From Olsenella uli (lineage in GTDB: Bacteria; Actinomycetota; Coriobacteriia; Coriobacteriales; Atopobiaceae): a stretch of DNA of 23,958 nt. The number at the start of each line of letters is the position of its first letter. Within the stretch, counting starts at the first letter, position 1. The stretch is taken from positions 1,649 through 25,606 of the forward strand of contig NZ_CAAKOQ010000057.1 of the NCBI RefSeq assembly GCF_901212675.1, read 5' to 3'. The position numbers were made by a program, and so were the translations under genes. Below are positions 1 through 7,094 of this stretch, in pieces. The notes under the pieces are model-generated. The model was not told where the DNA came from. It made no database searches and saw only the letters and a list, made by a program, of their open reading frames with translations.

Positions 1-29
1 GAGAGCACCTTGCCGCCCTTGTCGCATAT
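1..29. other. Partial CRISPR spacer at window edge
   Basis: The 29 nt before the type I-E repeat have the place and nearly the length expected of a spacer (32-33 nt is usual for I-E), with the first few bases lying outside the window. The assignment depends only on the repeat that follows; no second repeat is visible to confirm it. Confidence 0.5.
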
Positions 30-58
30 GTGCTCCCCGCGCATGCGGGGATGATCCC
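30..58 (+). CRISPR. Single type I-E CRISPR repeat, end of an array
   Basis: A 29-nt unit beginning GTGCTCCCCG and ending GATGATCCC, with the perfect palindrome CCCCGCGCATGCGGGG in the middle. Length, GTG start, GC-rich hairpin and ATGATCCC tail are those of type I-E (Cascade) repeats of actinobacteria. In this orientation the leader would lie to the left, outside the window, and this would be the last repeat. The following 17 nt (59-75) are the remains of a spacer or trailer before an insertion sequence begins. No repeat resumes on the far side of that element, and no cas genes are in the window. Confidence 0.78.
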
Positions 59-75
59 GCCGACCCAAATAATGC

Positions 76-1459
76 GGCTCTTCGCCACTTCGTGTGGGTT
101 GATTCCGCGGTGTGGCGGCAGATGACGCGGGGTTTCCTGCAGGTTGTTTCGCGCCGACAGGACTGACCGTCAGGAAGTCCCCGCGCCATGGACGACAGGA
201 TGCTAAAGAAGGCCCTCGGGCTGGAGGGCGCCGTGGTCACCGGGCGCTCCGAGTCGGGAGGCGACGTCGTCGTCGACGCCGGGCCGCGCTCCCGCGCCCC
301 GCGCCGCCCGGCCTGCGGAAGGCGCTGCGGCGCCTGCGGCACCATGCCCCCGGGGCTCTGGAGGGCCCCGGACCTCGGGCTCTCGAGGCGCTTCGTCAGG
401 TACGCCCCGGCCCGCGTCGAGTGCCCCGGGCACGGGGTGCGCGTCGAGGCGGTCCCCTGGGCGAGGTGCGCAGCCAGCCGCATGGCGTCGGCGTTCGGGG
501 GCCGGCTCGCCTGGTGCGCCGCCCAGATGGGCGAGGAGGCCGCCCCGGGGCTCATGCGGGTCTTCTGGCGCACGGTCGGGTCGGCGTGCGGGCGGGCCTG
601 CGGCGAGCCGCTCGAGGGGGAGGGCGGGTCCCTGCCGAGGGGCCTCAGGCGCTGCGCGTCGACGAGACCTCGAGGACGAGGGGGCCCGCCACGTCACGGT
701 CGTGGCCGGCCACGACGCCGGCAGGGTCGTGTGGTGCCGGGACGGCTGCGGCAGGGCCGTGCCCTCGGAGTTCCTCGACGGGCTCGGCGAGGAGGGCCGG
801 GCGGCCCTCGAGGTCGTTACCGCGGACGGTGCGCGGCGGATGGCCGACGTGGTCGCAGAGGGGTGCCCGAACGCCGAGGGGGGTCATGGGCCCCTTCCAC
901 GTGGTCCGGTGGGCCACCGACGCCCCGGACCGCCTCCGGCGGCAGGCGTGGAACGCCCCGAGGCGCGGCCCGGGGGCCGACCCCGCCGCCGCCGGGGCCG
1001 TGAAGGGCGGCAGGTGCGCCCTGCTCGAGAGCCCGGAGGACCTGACCGAGCGGCAGTCCGGCGCGCCCGCGTCCGTGTCGCGGGCCGGCGGGGCGCTGTG
1101 GCGTGGCCGCCCGCTAAAGGAGGGGCTCGGGGCCGTGTCCCGCTCCGCCACGGCGGCCGAGGCGAGCGAGGCCCTGGGGCGCTGGCTGTCATGGGCGTGC
1201 CGCTGCGGGATACCGGGGTTCGTCGAGGTCTCGAGGAAGGTCGGGTGCAGGCGGGAGGCGATCGTCGGGGCGGTCGCCCTCGGCGTGTCGAACGCCCGTG
1301 TCGAGGCGACGAACAACAAGGTGAAGCTGGCGGTCAGGACGGCCTACGGCTTCCGCAACGTGGGCAACCTCCTGGCGACGGTGATGCTCAGGTGCTCCCG
1401 GCTCAGCCCCCGACTGCCGGGAAGGGGATGACTCCGCCCACAGGAACGGCAGAAGCCCC
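76..1459 (+). mobile_element. Decayed ISL3-family insertion sequence
   Basis: The left end starts GGCTCTTCGCCACTTCGTG and the right end, read on the minus strand, starts GGGGCTTCTGCCGTTCCTG. The two ends match at about 19 of 29 positions, as imperfect ISL3 terminal inverted repeats do, and about 1.38 kb is a normal ISL3 length. The transposase inside is frameshifted, so the element is probably dead. The flanks (68-75 and 1460-1467) are both AT-rich but not identical, so no clear 8-bp target duplication remains. Confidence 0.72.
188..1431 (+). pseudogene. ISL3-family transposase, frameshifted
   Basis: The protein can be followed only by changing frame. From 188 one frame gives an N-terminal cysteine-rich zinc-binding region and the motif CPGHGVRVEAVPWA typical of ISL3 transposases. 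Near 650 a second frame gives LRVDETS, which corresponds to the first catalytic Asp of the DDE domain. From about 680 a third frame gives HVTVVAGHDAGRVVW and VVTADGARRMADVV (second Asp). At about 880 a run of G shifts back to a frame giving GPFHVVRWATDAPDR and, near the end, VEATNNKVKLAVRTAYGF (catalytic Glu and the conserved NNKVK). At least three shifts are needed, one in a homopolymer. Real decay is likelier, though sequencing errors at G runs could account for part of it. Confidence 0.8.
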
Positions 1460-1474
1460 ATTTATAGTCAGGCT

Positions 1475-2797
1475 CTATCCCAAGAACATGGCCATGTACA
1501 ACGGAAGCGTTACCTTTTTGCCATCTTGGCCAACGTTGCCGTCAATCAGCTTGTACCCCAGGCTTACATCGGGGCGCTCGAGCATATCGTTGAGGGAGAC
1601 CGTCGACCCGCGAGACGCCTTTACCTCAACGGGGACAACGCTCGCGTCGGACGAGTCCGTTACGAACTCGATCTCCCGGTCGCCCTTCTGCGACCTCCAG
1701 TAACGAAGGGGCACGCCCTTGGCCGCAAGCATGCATGCGATCAGGTTCTCGTAGAGGCCGCCCTTCATGGGACCCGCGAGCTTGTTGTTTGCCACCGCTT
1801 CCAGCATTTCAAAGCCGTACATGGCCATGAGCACACCTGTATCGGCAGCATAAAGGCGAAATTTCGATCCGTCCTCGTATGCCGCAAGCGGGAACTGCGG
1901 CGCGGTCACGCATTGGCACCTGTGAACCATACTCGCCCCTACGAGCCAGTCCACGGATGATCCAAACTTGCGCGCCGTTCCCCTGCTCTCCACCACGGAG
2001 TACTGGAATTTTGTATTCTCCTTTGCAAGCTGGCGCGGAAGCGATTCGAAGCACACTCGTGCGCGCACCCGCTCGGGGGCTTCGGCGCATCGGGCTGCGT
2101 CGTCCAGATACGATGCCAAAAGGCTGCGCTGCTCGTCGTGGGCAATAGCGAAGCTGTTCGATTCCATAAACGCGCTCACCACCGCGGGCATTCCGCCAAC
2201 GGCAAGGTATTCGCGCAGCATCTGCATCATCTTTTGATTAACGGCGGAGGGAACCGGCTCGCGCGACTCGAAGAAGCCGCGAAGGCCCTCGATAGACTCC
2301 GCGTCGTAACCGCGCGCCCATAGGTACTCCTCGAAGTCGAGAGGTCCCATGACGATCTCGTGCTCGTAGCCAACGGGCACGGATGCCTTGGCCGCCTCCT
2401 CCTTGAAGCGGATGCCCAGAAGCGACCCCGAGGCCACCACATCGCACCTGCCGTCAAGCGCAAGGTACTTGAGCGCGGCGCGCGCGGCGGGGCATTCTTG
2501 AATCTCATCAAGAAAGAGGAGCGTTTTGCCTGGGACGAACCGTGCGCCCGGGACAACGAGGGAGATCTGCCGGTAGATTGTATCGGCATCGAGCGCTCCG
2601 TCGAAAACTTCCTTGAGCTCCGGGGACTCGATGAAGTCGATGGACACGAAGTTCTCATAATCGAGGCGCCCAAACTCGGCGACTATATACGTTTTTCCAA
2701 CCTGGCGAGCACCCTTGATGAGCAGGCACTCCGCACCCTTGCTCGCCCTCCACGCCCGAAGCGTTTCGAGCATCTTTCGCTTTAGCACCCTATACAC
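1475..2797 (-). CDS. AAA ATPase, DUF4143 (AAA_14) family
   Basis: A 440-residue predicted ATPase. Walker A GARQVGKT is at residues 29-36, Walker B LLFLDEIQ at 93-100 and a sensor-like ASGSLLG at 122-128. The C-terminal half is the DUF4143 region, with GLYEN at 347-351 and a restriction-nuclease-like pattern (REIEF at 374-378, VPVEVKAS at 388-395). Members are common in gut Coriobacteriia and Bacteroidetes; their cellular role is not established. The start is probably the GTG at 2797, although an ATG at 2773 would also keep the Walker A. Directly upstream on the coding side lie four tandem 32-bp repeats. It belongs to the same subfamily as the broken gene at 12319-13478, sharing the DFEEYLWA motif. 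Confidence 0.9.
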   Translation of the reverse strand: MYRVLKRKMLETLRAWRASKGAECLLIKGARQVGKTYIVAEFGRLDYENFVSIDFIESPELKEVFDGALDADTIYRQISLVVPGARFVPGKTLLFLDEIQECPAARAALKYLALDGRCDVVASGSLLGIRFKEEAAKASVPVGYEHEIVMGPLDFEEYLWARGYDAESIEGLRGFFESREPVPSAVNQKMMQMLREYLAVGGMPAVVSAFMESNSFAIAHDEQRSLLASYLDDAARCAEAPERVRARVCFESLPRQLAKENTKFQYSVVESRGTARKFGSSVDWLVGASMVHRCQCVTAPQFPLAAYEDGSKFRLYAADTGVLMAMYGFEMLEAVANNKLAGPMKGGLYENLIACMLAAKGVPLRYWRSQKGDREIEFVTDSSDASVVPVEVKASRGSTVSLNDMLERPDVSLGYKLIDGNVGQDGKKVTLPLYMAMFLG

Positions 2798-2814
2798 CTG
2801 CCTACCAGCGGTTT

Positions 2815-2942
2815 GCAGCTTTTCGTGGTCTATTCTAGATATATTTGCAGCTTTTCCGGGTCTATTTTGGCGTTTCGCGCAGCTTTTCCGGGTCCAAATC
2901 GCCGCAGCGCGCAGCTTTTCCGGGTTTCTAAAGGTAGTAATC
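2815..2942 (-). repeat. Four tandem 32-bp repeats upstream of the ATPase gene
   Basis: Units start at 2815, 2847, 2879 and 2911, a spacing of exactly 32 bp. The first 15 bases are nearly identical in all four (GCAGCTTTTCCGGGT; the first unit has two changes), while the remaining 17 bases vary. On the coding strand of the neighbouring ATPase gene the core reads ACCCGGAAAAGCTGC, and the nearest copy lies about 17 bp upstream of its GTG. Exact phasing at about three helical turns with a short conserved core suggests a protein-binding array. The period is not a multiple of three and stop codons are present, so it is not coding. Confidence 0.75.
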
Positions 2943-3083
2943 GGGGACGTTCTTAAACGACTAGCCGTCGGGGACAGTCTTCGCAGTCAGAGAAGGACTG
3001 TCCCCAAGTGCCGGCAGGAAAGGAACGTCCCTAAGTGCCGAGAGAGCGTCCCTTTTGACTAGTCGTTAAAGAACGTCCCCGAT
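2940..3083. repeat. Nested inverted-repeat element, full copy (MITE/REP-like)
   Basis: The outer arms are 2940-2964 and 3059-3083 (core GGGGACGTTCTTAAACGAC against its complement, one mismatch in about 25). Inside is a second hairpin: GGGGACAGTC at 2970-2979 pairs with GACTGTCCCC at 2996-3005, allowing a bulge just outside. No open frame of any use is present. The right half recurs at 4728-4819, which makes this a dispersed element. Its right edge coincides with the point where an ATPase remnant (3084-3300) is cut. Confidence 0.75.
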
Positions 3084-3300
3084 GACAAGAGAAACACGTA
3101 GTTGTGCCCGTCACCCAGGCGCCTCGCCACGTAGTCGTACAGAGCCTGTGCCTCCAACGGGTACTGCTCGTCCATGCGCTCGAAGTTGATATCGATGATG
3201 TTGTCCGGGTTGATGCCCCCTCGCATCAGGTGCTCCTGGAACATCTTGAGCACCGTCGACATGCCGCTACGACGCATGCAGATCAGGTGGTAGACTTCAA
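3084..3300 (-). pseudogene. AAA ATPase remnant (N-terminal fragment)
   Basis: Reading on the minus strand, about 70 residues resemble the start of a DUF4143-type ATPase: HLICMRRSGMSTVLKMFQ (a Walker A in which the usual Lys of GKST is Met), then NIIDINFERMDEQYP and HNYVFL, where the family continues into the Walker B. The reading runs straight into the inverted-repeat element at 3083 and ends in its sequence (SSGTFFND). Upstream, an in-frame TAA near 3300 removes a proper start. Both ends and the catalytic Lys are lost, so this is a dead fragment. It is a different subfamily from the gene at 1475-2797. Confidence 0.7.
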
Positions 3301-3360
3301 GTTAATCGGGGAGTAGAACCTATGTAAATCAGGTAGTAGATTCTATAGTATTCGAGGAGT
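3282..3360 (+). repeat. Tandem 23-bp repeats ending at a start codon
   Basis: Units start at 3282, 3305, 3328 and 3351, a spacing of exactly 23 bp. They share ATCAGGTAGTAGA-like sequence (ATCAGGTGGTAGA, ATCGGGGAGTAGA, ATCAGGTAGTAGA), and the last, diverged unit (TTCGAGGAGTAGCC) contains the ribosome-binding site and abuts the ATG at 3365. Sequence and period differ from the 32-bp array in front of the neighbouring ATPase gene. An operator or autoregulatory array is the simplest reading; this is inference. Confidence 0.65.
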
Positions 3361-3364
3361 AGCC

Positions 3365-4555
3365 ATGATAAAGCGCGATGCGGAGGCAAAGCTGCTCAAT
3401 CAGGCAGGGAAGTTTCCCGCGGTCTCGGTCACGGGTCCGCGCCAGAGCGGCAAGACCACACTTGTGCGCCAGGCCTTCCCCGACCACGAGTACGTCACGT
3501 TCGAGAATCCCGATAACCGGTCATTCTTCGAAAGCGACCCCAGGAGCTTTCTGTCCCTTCACAAGTCAAACGTCATATTCGACGAGGCCCAGCGCGTCCC
3601 CGATCTCTTCTCCTACCTCCAGGAGATCATCGACGATTCCAACGAGCCCGGGCGATTCGTCTTAACTGGATCGCAAAACTTCTTACTCCTTAAGGCCGTG
3701 AGCCAGTCGCTGGCGGGGCGCGTGGCGCTCTTCACCCTGCTCCCCCTTTCCTACCATGAGCTCGCCTCCGCGGGATTCGAGCCGAAGCGCGCGGCAGACT
3801 GGGTCTTCAACGGGGGATATCCCCGAGTGTTCTCGTCCGGCATCGACCCGCAGAGCTTCTTCCCGAGCTATATCGACACCTATCTCCAACGCGATGTGCG
3901 CGAGGAGCTCGGCGTCCGCAGCCTCTCGGCTTTCGGGAAGTTCCTGCAGCTGTGTGCGCTCAGCTGTGGAAACCTGCTGAACGTCACGAGCCTCGCCAGG
4001 GACTGCGGCGTTGACACGAAGACGGCGCGCGACTGGCTCTCGATACTCGAGGCGAGTCACATCGTCTACCTGCTCGAGCCCTATTTTTCGAATGCGCGAA
4101 AGCGGCTCATCAAGACGCCGAAGCTCTACTTCCTCGACACGGGCCTCGCCTGCAACCTCATAGGCATCGACAGCCCGGAAGAGCTGATGACGAGCCCGCA
4201 GTACGGGGCACTGTTCGAGGCTGCCATCATCGACGAGGCGCTCAAGACCTTCTATGCGGAAGGCAGGCCGCCGCAGCTCTCGTTCTGGCGCGACGGGAAT
4301 AAGAACGAGATCGACCTCCTCGTCCAGCGCGGTCTCAGGGCCGTGAAGTCCGTGGAGGTCAAATCCTCCGCCACGTACAAGCCGAAGTACTTCGACGCGC
4401 TGACCGGCATATCGGAGCGTGACCTCGGTCTGGACCCCTCTGCTCGCGCCGTGGTCTACGGCGGGAATGAAAACGCCGAGACGCAGCGCGGCGGGCTCGT
4501 GTCGTTTCGGAAGGCATGGAGGCTCTTCTCCAGCGGCGCACTGGAGCACTGCTAG
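3365..4555 (+). CDS. AAA ATPase, DUF4143 (AAA_14) family
   Basis: A 396-residue ATPase starting at an ATG seven bases after a GAGGAG ribosome-binding site. Walker A GPRQSGKT is at 24-31, Walker B NVIFDEAQ at 69-76 and sensor LTGSQNF at 100-106. The conserved YLQRDVR at 173-179 begins the DUF4143 part, which contains a helix-turn-helix-like stretch (about 195-235) and ends in a nuclease-like pair: EID at 315-317 and VEVKSS at 330-335. The gene appears complete. It lies between two same-orientation copies of the dispersed inverted-repeat element (2940-3083 and 4728-4819), which suggests it may have moved as a unit. Its precise role is unknown; in this family nucleic-acid or chromosome-related functions are only predicted. 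Confidence 0.92.
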   Translation: MIKRDAEAKLLNQAGKFPAVSVTGPRQSGKTTLVRQAFPDHEYVTFENPDNRSFFESDPRSFLSLHKSNVIFDEAQRVPDLFSYLQEIIDDSNEPGRFVLTGSQNFLLLKAVSQSLAGRVALFTLLPLSYHELASAGFEPKRAADWVFNGGYPRVFSSGIDPQSFFPSYIDTYLQRDVREELGVRSLSAFGKFLQLCALSCGNLLNVTSLARDCGVDTKTARDWLSILEASHIVYLLEPYFSNARKRLIKTPKLYFLDTGLACNLIGIDSPEELMTSPQYGALFEAAIIDEALKTFYAEGRPPQLSFWRDGNKNEIDLLVQRGLRAVKSVEVKSSATYKPKYFDALTGISERDLGLDPSARAVVYGGNENAETQRGGLVSFRKAWRLFSSGALEHC

Positions 4556-4647
4556 GAGCCGTCCGCAAGGTGGAGAGGGCGGCCTTGCAGTATCGACGAA
4601 GGCGGCATCTGAGATGCATTCGCCCAGACGCGGCAAGCCTGCTCCCC

Positions 4648-4727
4648 TACGCCTCGAACCGATCCGCGACGCGCGCGACCGGGACCGCACACAGCAGCGC
4701 GAGGGCGAACGTCAATATGAGTGTAGG
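4648..4727 (-). pseudogene. C-terminal scrap of a membrane protein
   Basis: On the minus strand about 26 residues read SPTLILTFALALLCAVP and then VARVADRFEA before a TAG stop. This is one hydrophobic helix followed by a short charged tail, as at the end of a polytopic membrane protein. Immediately upstream on that strand the sequence becomes the dispersed repeat (4728-4819), so the rest of the gene is missing. The family cannot be named. The remaining bases between the ATPase stop at 4555 and 4647 hold nothing recognisable. Confidence 0.35.
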
Positions 4728-4819
4728 TGACTGTCCCCGAGTGCCTGCAGGAAAGGAACGTCCCCAAGTGCCGAAAGAGTGCCCCTTTTGACTAGTCGTT
4801 AAAGAACGTCCCCGATGAC
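4728..4819. repeat. Dispersed inverted-repeat element, right-half copy
   Basis: Closely matches the right part of the 2940-3083 element in the same orientation. It includes GACTGTCCCC, GGAAAGGAACGTCCC, AAGTGCCGA and the arm ACTAGTCGTTAAAGAACGTC, followed by CCCGATGACAA. The left arm and most of the inner hairpin are missing. Like the full copy it sits at the edge of a gene scrap. Confidence 0.75.
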
Positions 4820-4938
4820 AAAAGACTGGGAGTTCGATGCGATTTCGTCCGCTTTTGCTCCGATGTCGCCTTCCGTTGCTTGCCGCAACGCCTCGCTGCG
4901 GGCAACGATTGGCTCGGCGAAGAGGGAGGGAAGAGCCC

Positions 4939-5076
4939 ATGCTGAACGAGAACATCCGCGCGATCCGGAAATCGCGAGGCCTCTCGCAAGAAGAGCTGGC
5001 CATAAAGCTGGACGTGGTGTGGCAGACGGTTTCAAAATGGCGGTGGATTTTGAAGCCGACGGCACTTTCGGGATGA
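4939..5076 (+). pseudogene. XRE-type regulator, N-terminal fragment
   Basis: Starts at an ATG behind a good ribosome-binding site (GGGAGGGAAG). The first 34 residues are a typical Cro/C1 helix-turn-helix: IRAIRKSRGLSQEELA, then LDVVWQTVSKW. After the Trp of SKW (about 5043) the sequence leaves the family and stops at 5076. The junction coincides with the 3' end of a kinase pseudogene on the other strand, so two broken genes were joined tail to tail. Bases 4820-4938 contain the ribosome-binding site and otherwise nothing I can assign. Confidence 0.6.
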
Positions 5077-6195
5077 CGCGGGCCCCTCGGATGGGCGCCT
5101 TATCGGAATCGAGATTCGCTATCTCAACCGTGCCGCCGCATGCCGCCATGGTTTCCGATGCGATGTAAAGCCCGAGCCCGTAATGCTCATCCGTCCGGGC
5201 GGGGCCTTCACGGAAGAACTGATCGCATCCGTGTTCGAGCGCTTCTTCCGAGAAGCCCGCGCCGTCATCGACCACTTCGATTTCCAAAGGGCCGCCCTCG
5301 GAGCAAGCCATTCGAGCCGACACGCGGGAGGACGCGTGGTCGATCGCGTTCGAGACGACGTTCGCAATCGCTCGGACGAGGGCGTCTTCGTCGCCTTCGA
5401 CCCGAAGCGCGTCGATGCCGCCATCTGTCGAAAGGGAGAGCTCGACCCCCGCCGTCTGTGCGAACGAGCGGCCATCCTCCTCGATTGCCGAGGCAAGCCT
5501 GCCTGCGGATGCCGTGGCGCTGCCTGCGGCGGGGAGCTGCCTTGACGCCTGCATGAGAAGGCGCACGTGGGAGTCGAGGCGCTTCGTCCCGGCCGCCGTC
5601 GCCCTTGCTGCGTCGGAGACGGCCGAGAGCCTTTCGGGGCTGGCGGGCCCGCTATCGGCGGCGAGGTCGCCCGTTTCCTCCGCGATGTATTCGGAGTTCG
5701 CGCGGATCACCGTGAGCGGGGTCTTCAGATCGTGCACGAGCGCGGCGACTTGGTCGCGCTGCCGACGTTCGGAGTCCCAGCGCGCCTTGAGTGACTCTTC
5801 GAGCGTAGCGCGCATGGCGTCCATCGCGGAGAGCACCTCGTCGACCTCGCGCACTCCGCCCGCCTCGACGGAGAACTTGAGGTCTTGGCGGGCAACGCGC
5901 GCCGTGGCGTCCGTGAGGGGGTCAAGCTTTCGCCTGATGAAGCGTCCCGCCCTCGTTGCGACGAGGGCGACTGCGGCAAGGCTTCCGGCGAACCCGGCCG
6001 CGAGCATGATGTTCTGGGGGTTGGGCAGGGGGTCCCGCAGCGCGGGGGACGTGAACTGCGGCAGGTAAGCGCTGGAGAGGACGCATGTCGCCTCGTCCTC
6101 GAGCGCGAAGGAGGCGTAGGTCGCGCCCGAGCTCCCCATCGGCGTCGAACAGGGCGTAGCGGTGAGGATTTGCGAGTTATCGTACCGCGAATATT
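5045..6195 (-). pseudogene. Sensor histidine kinase, both ends lost
   Basis: On the minus strand the product keeps the end of an extracellular region, one membrane helix (LAAGFAGSLAAVALVATR), a HAMP linker and the phosphoacceptor motif HDLKTPLT (His codon at 5732-5734). The ATPase domain is also kept: NVVSNAIDHA as N box, DDGAGFS as G1 and GLGLYIASE as G2. The N-terminal signal/first membrane helix and a start codon are missing near 6195, where the bile salt hydrolase leader begins. The C terminus loses its stop at about 5045 and runs on antisense through the XRE fragment to 4799. The central kinase is intact but the gene is unlikely to make a working sensor. It shows what the kinase at 19259-20266 lacks. 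No response regulator is adjacent. Confidence 0.8.
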
Positions 6196-6272
6196 GAGAC
6201 TCGCTGCAGGATTCTTGGAAGCGTGCCGGGTATAAGCAAGCCCAATAAGGACGCAAGAGAAGGAGCATTGCC

Positions 6273-6920
6273 ATGTGCACGTCAATTCGATTCAACGGCG
6301 TGGACGGTTCGATGCACTTCGGGCGCAACTTCGACTGGGTGTGCGGGTATGGGGAGAGCATCGTCTTCTCGCCCCGGAGCCTGCCGTACCGGTCGGTTCT
6401 TGGTGCGCCGTAGCGCGCTGAGGGCTTCGCCGTTGCGGGCGTGGGTGTGTGCGCCCAGGGTCGCCCCATGTACTTCGATTGCGCCAACGAGCGCGGTCTC
6501 GCCGTGGCGGGCCTCAACTTCCCCCCGGTTTACGCGGACTTTCCGCATGAGCCCGTCTCGTGGGGTCGACGAGAGCTTGCCGCCTGGGGCACGGGCGTGA
6601 GCATGCGCGGCATCCCCGGGGACGCCTGTTCGCCCTCGCGTTTCGTGCGCGCGGCCTATGCGAGCGCGCACTATCCGGTGAAGGATAACGAGCGCGAGAA
6701 CGTTTCCCGGCTGTTCCGCACCCTGGGCGGAGTCCAAATGGTGGAGGGAACGGCGGCCGTATCCGATGGAAGGCTCGAGAAGACGTTGTTCACCAGCGGA
6801 TATTCGTCTTCCACGAACACGTACTACGTCAATTCGTACGATGACTTCGCAATTCGTGCCTTCCCCATGTCCGATTTCGACCAGGATGGCATCGAGATCC
6901 AGACGCGTCCTATGCGCTAG
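6273..6920 (+). pseudogene. bsh: Bile salt hydrolase / choloylglycine hydrolase family, inactivated
   Basis: Linear amide C-N hydrolase (Ntn) family; intact members of about 320-340 residues deconjugate bile salts or cleave penicillin V. The start is well formed (AGAAGGAG, then ATG TGC), giving the nucleophile Cys2 in MCTSIRF, followed by FGRNFDW. Codon 47 (6411-6413) is TAG, in frame with the rest. The same frame continues with MYFDCANERGLAVAGLNFP, then passes straight from EPV to SWGRRELAAWG. About 130 central residues normally found there, including active-site residues, are missing. The C-terminal part is recognisable (GIPGDACSPSRFVR, LFTSGYSSSTNTYY, MSDFD). Nonsense mutation plus internal deletion make it a clear pseudogene. 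Confidence 0.88.
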
Positions 6921-7032
6921 CGGCTCTCCACTTTGGCGCTGAGGGCGACGCGGCGCTGCGCGCATGGCGCGCGGCGTCCCGCGCCCCGCCTCGCTTCGCG
7001 ACGAGGATGTGCTTGTGCTCGAGCTTGGTTCG

Positions 7033-7059
7033 TGACAAAGTGTCCGGGTCGATTTGTCT
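7033..7059. repeat. Palindromic TGACAAA/TTTGTC repeat, copy 1
   Basis: TGACAAA, a GTCCGGGTCG-like core, then TTTGTCT. It matches copies at 13479-13505 and 15629-15661 in arms and core. It lies in the 174-bp gap between the bile salt hydrolase pseudogene and dus; the rest of that gap has no gene. Confidence 0.55.
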
Positions 7060-7094
7060 CGGGCCGTCTTGTCATTCTCGAAGGGGTTGCATGC

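Noticed and set aside
91..107. Sequence GGGTTGATTCC resembling the end of the CRISPR repeat
   Set aside because: It would be only 48 bp from the true repeat instead of 61, lacks the palindromic half and is explained by the ISL3 terminal inverted repeat.
68..1467. 8-bp target duplication around the ISL3 element
   Set aside because: The flanking octamers are AT-rich but differ at several positions, so a duplication cannot be claimed.
2815..2942. 32-bp repeats as a CRISPR array
   Set aside because: The conserved part is only 15 bp, the period is too short for repeat plus spacer and there is no palindrome typical of CRISPR repeats.
3683..4690. 335-codon frame on the minus strand
   Set aside because: Antisense to the intact ATPase gene and rich in Arg and Glu without recognisable domains.
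4820..4938. Minus-strand reading AEPIVARSEALRQATEGDI as a gene tail
   Set aside because: It looks somewhat protein-like, but there is no start and no family recognised, and it may simply be antisense of the XRE leader.
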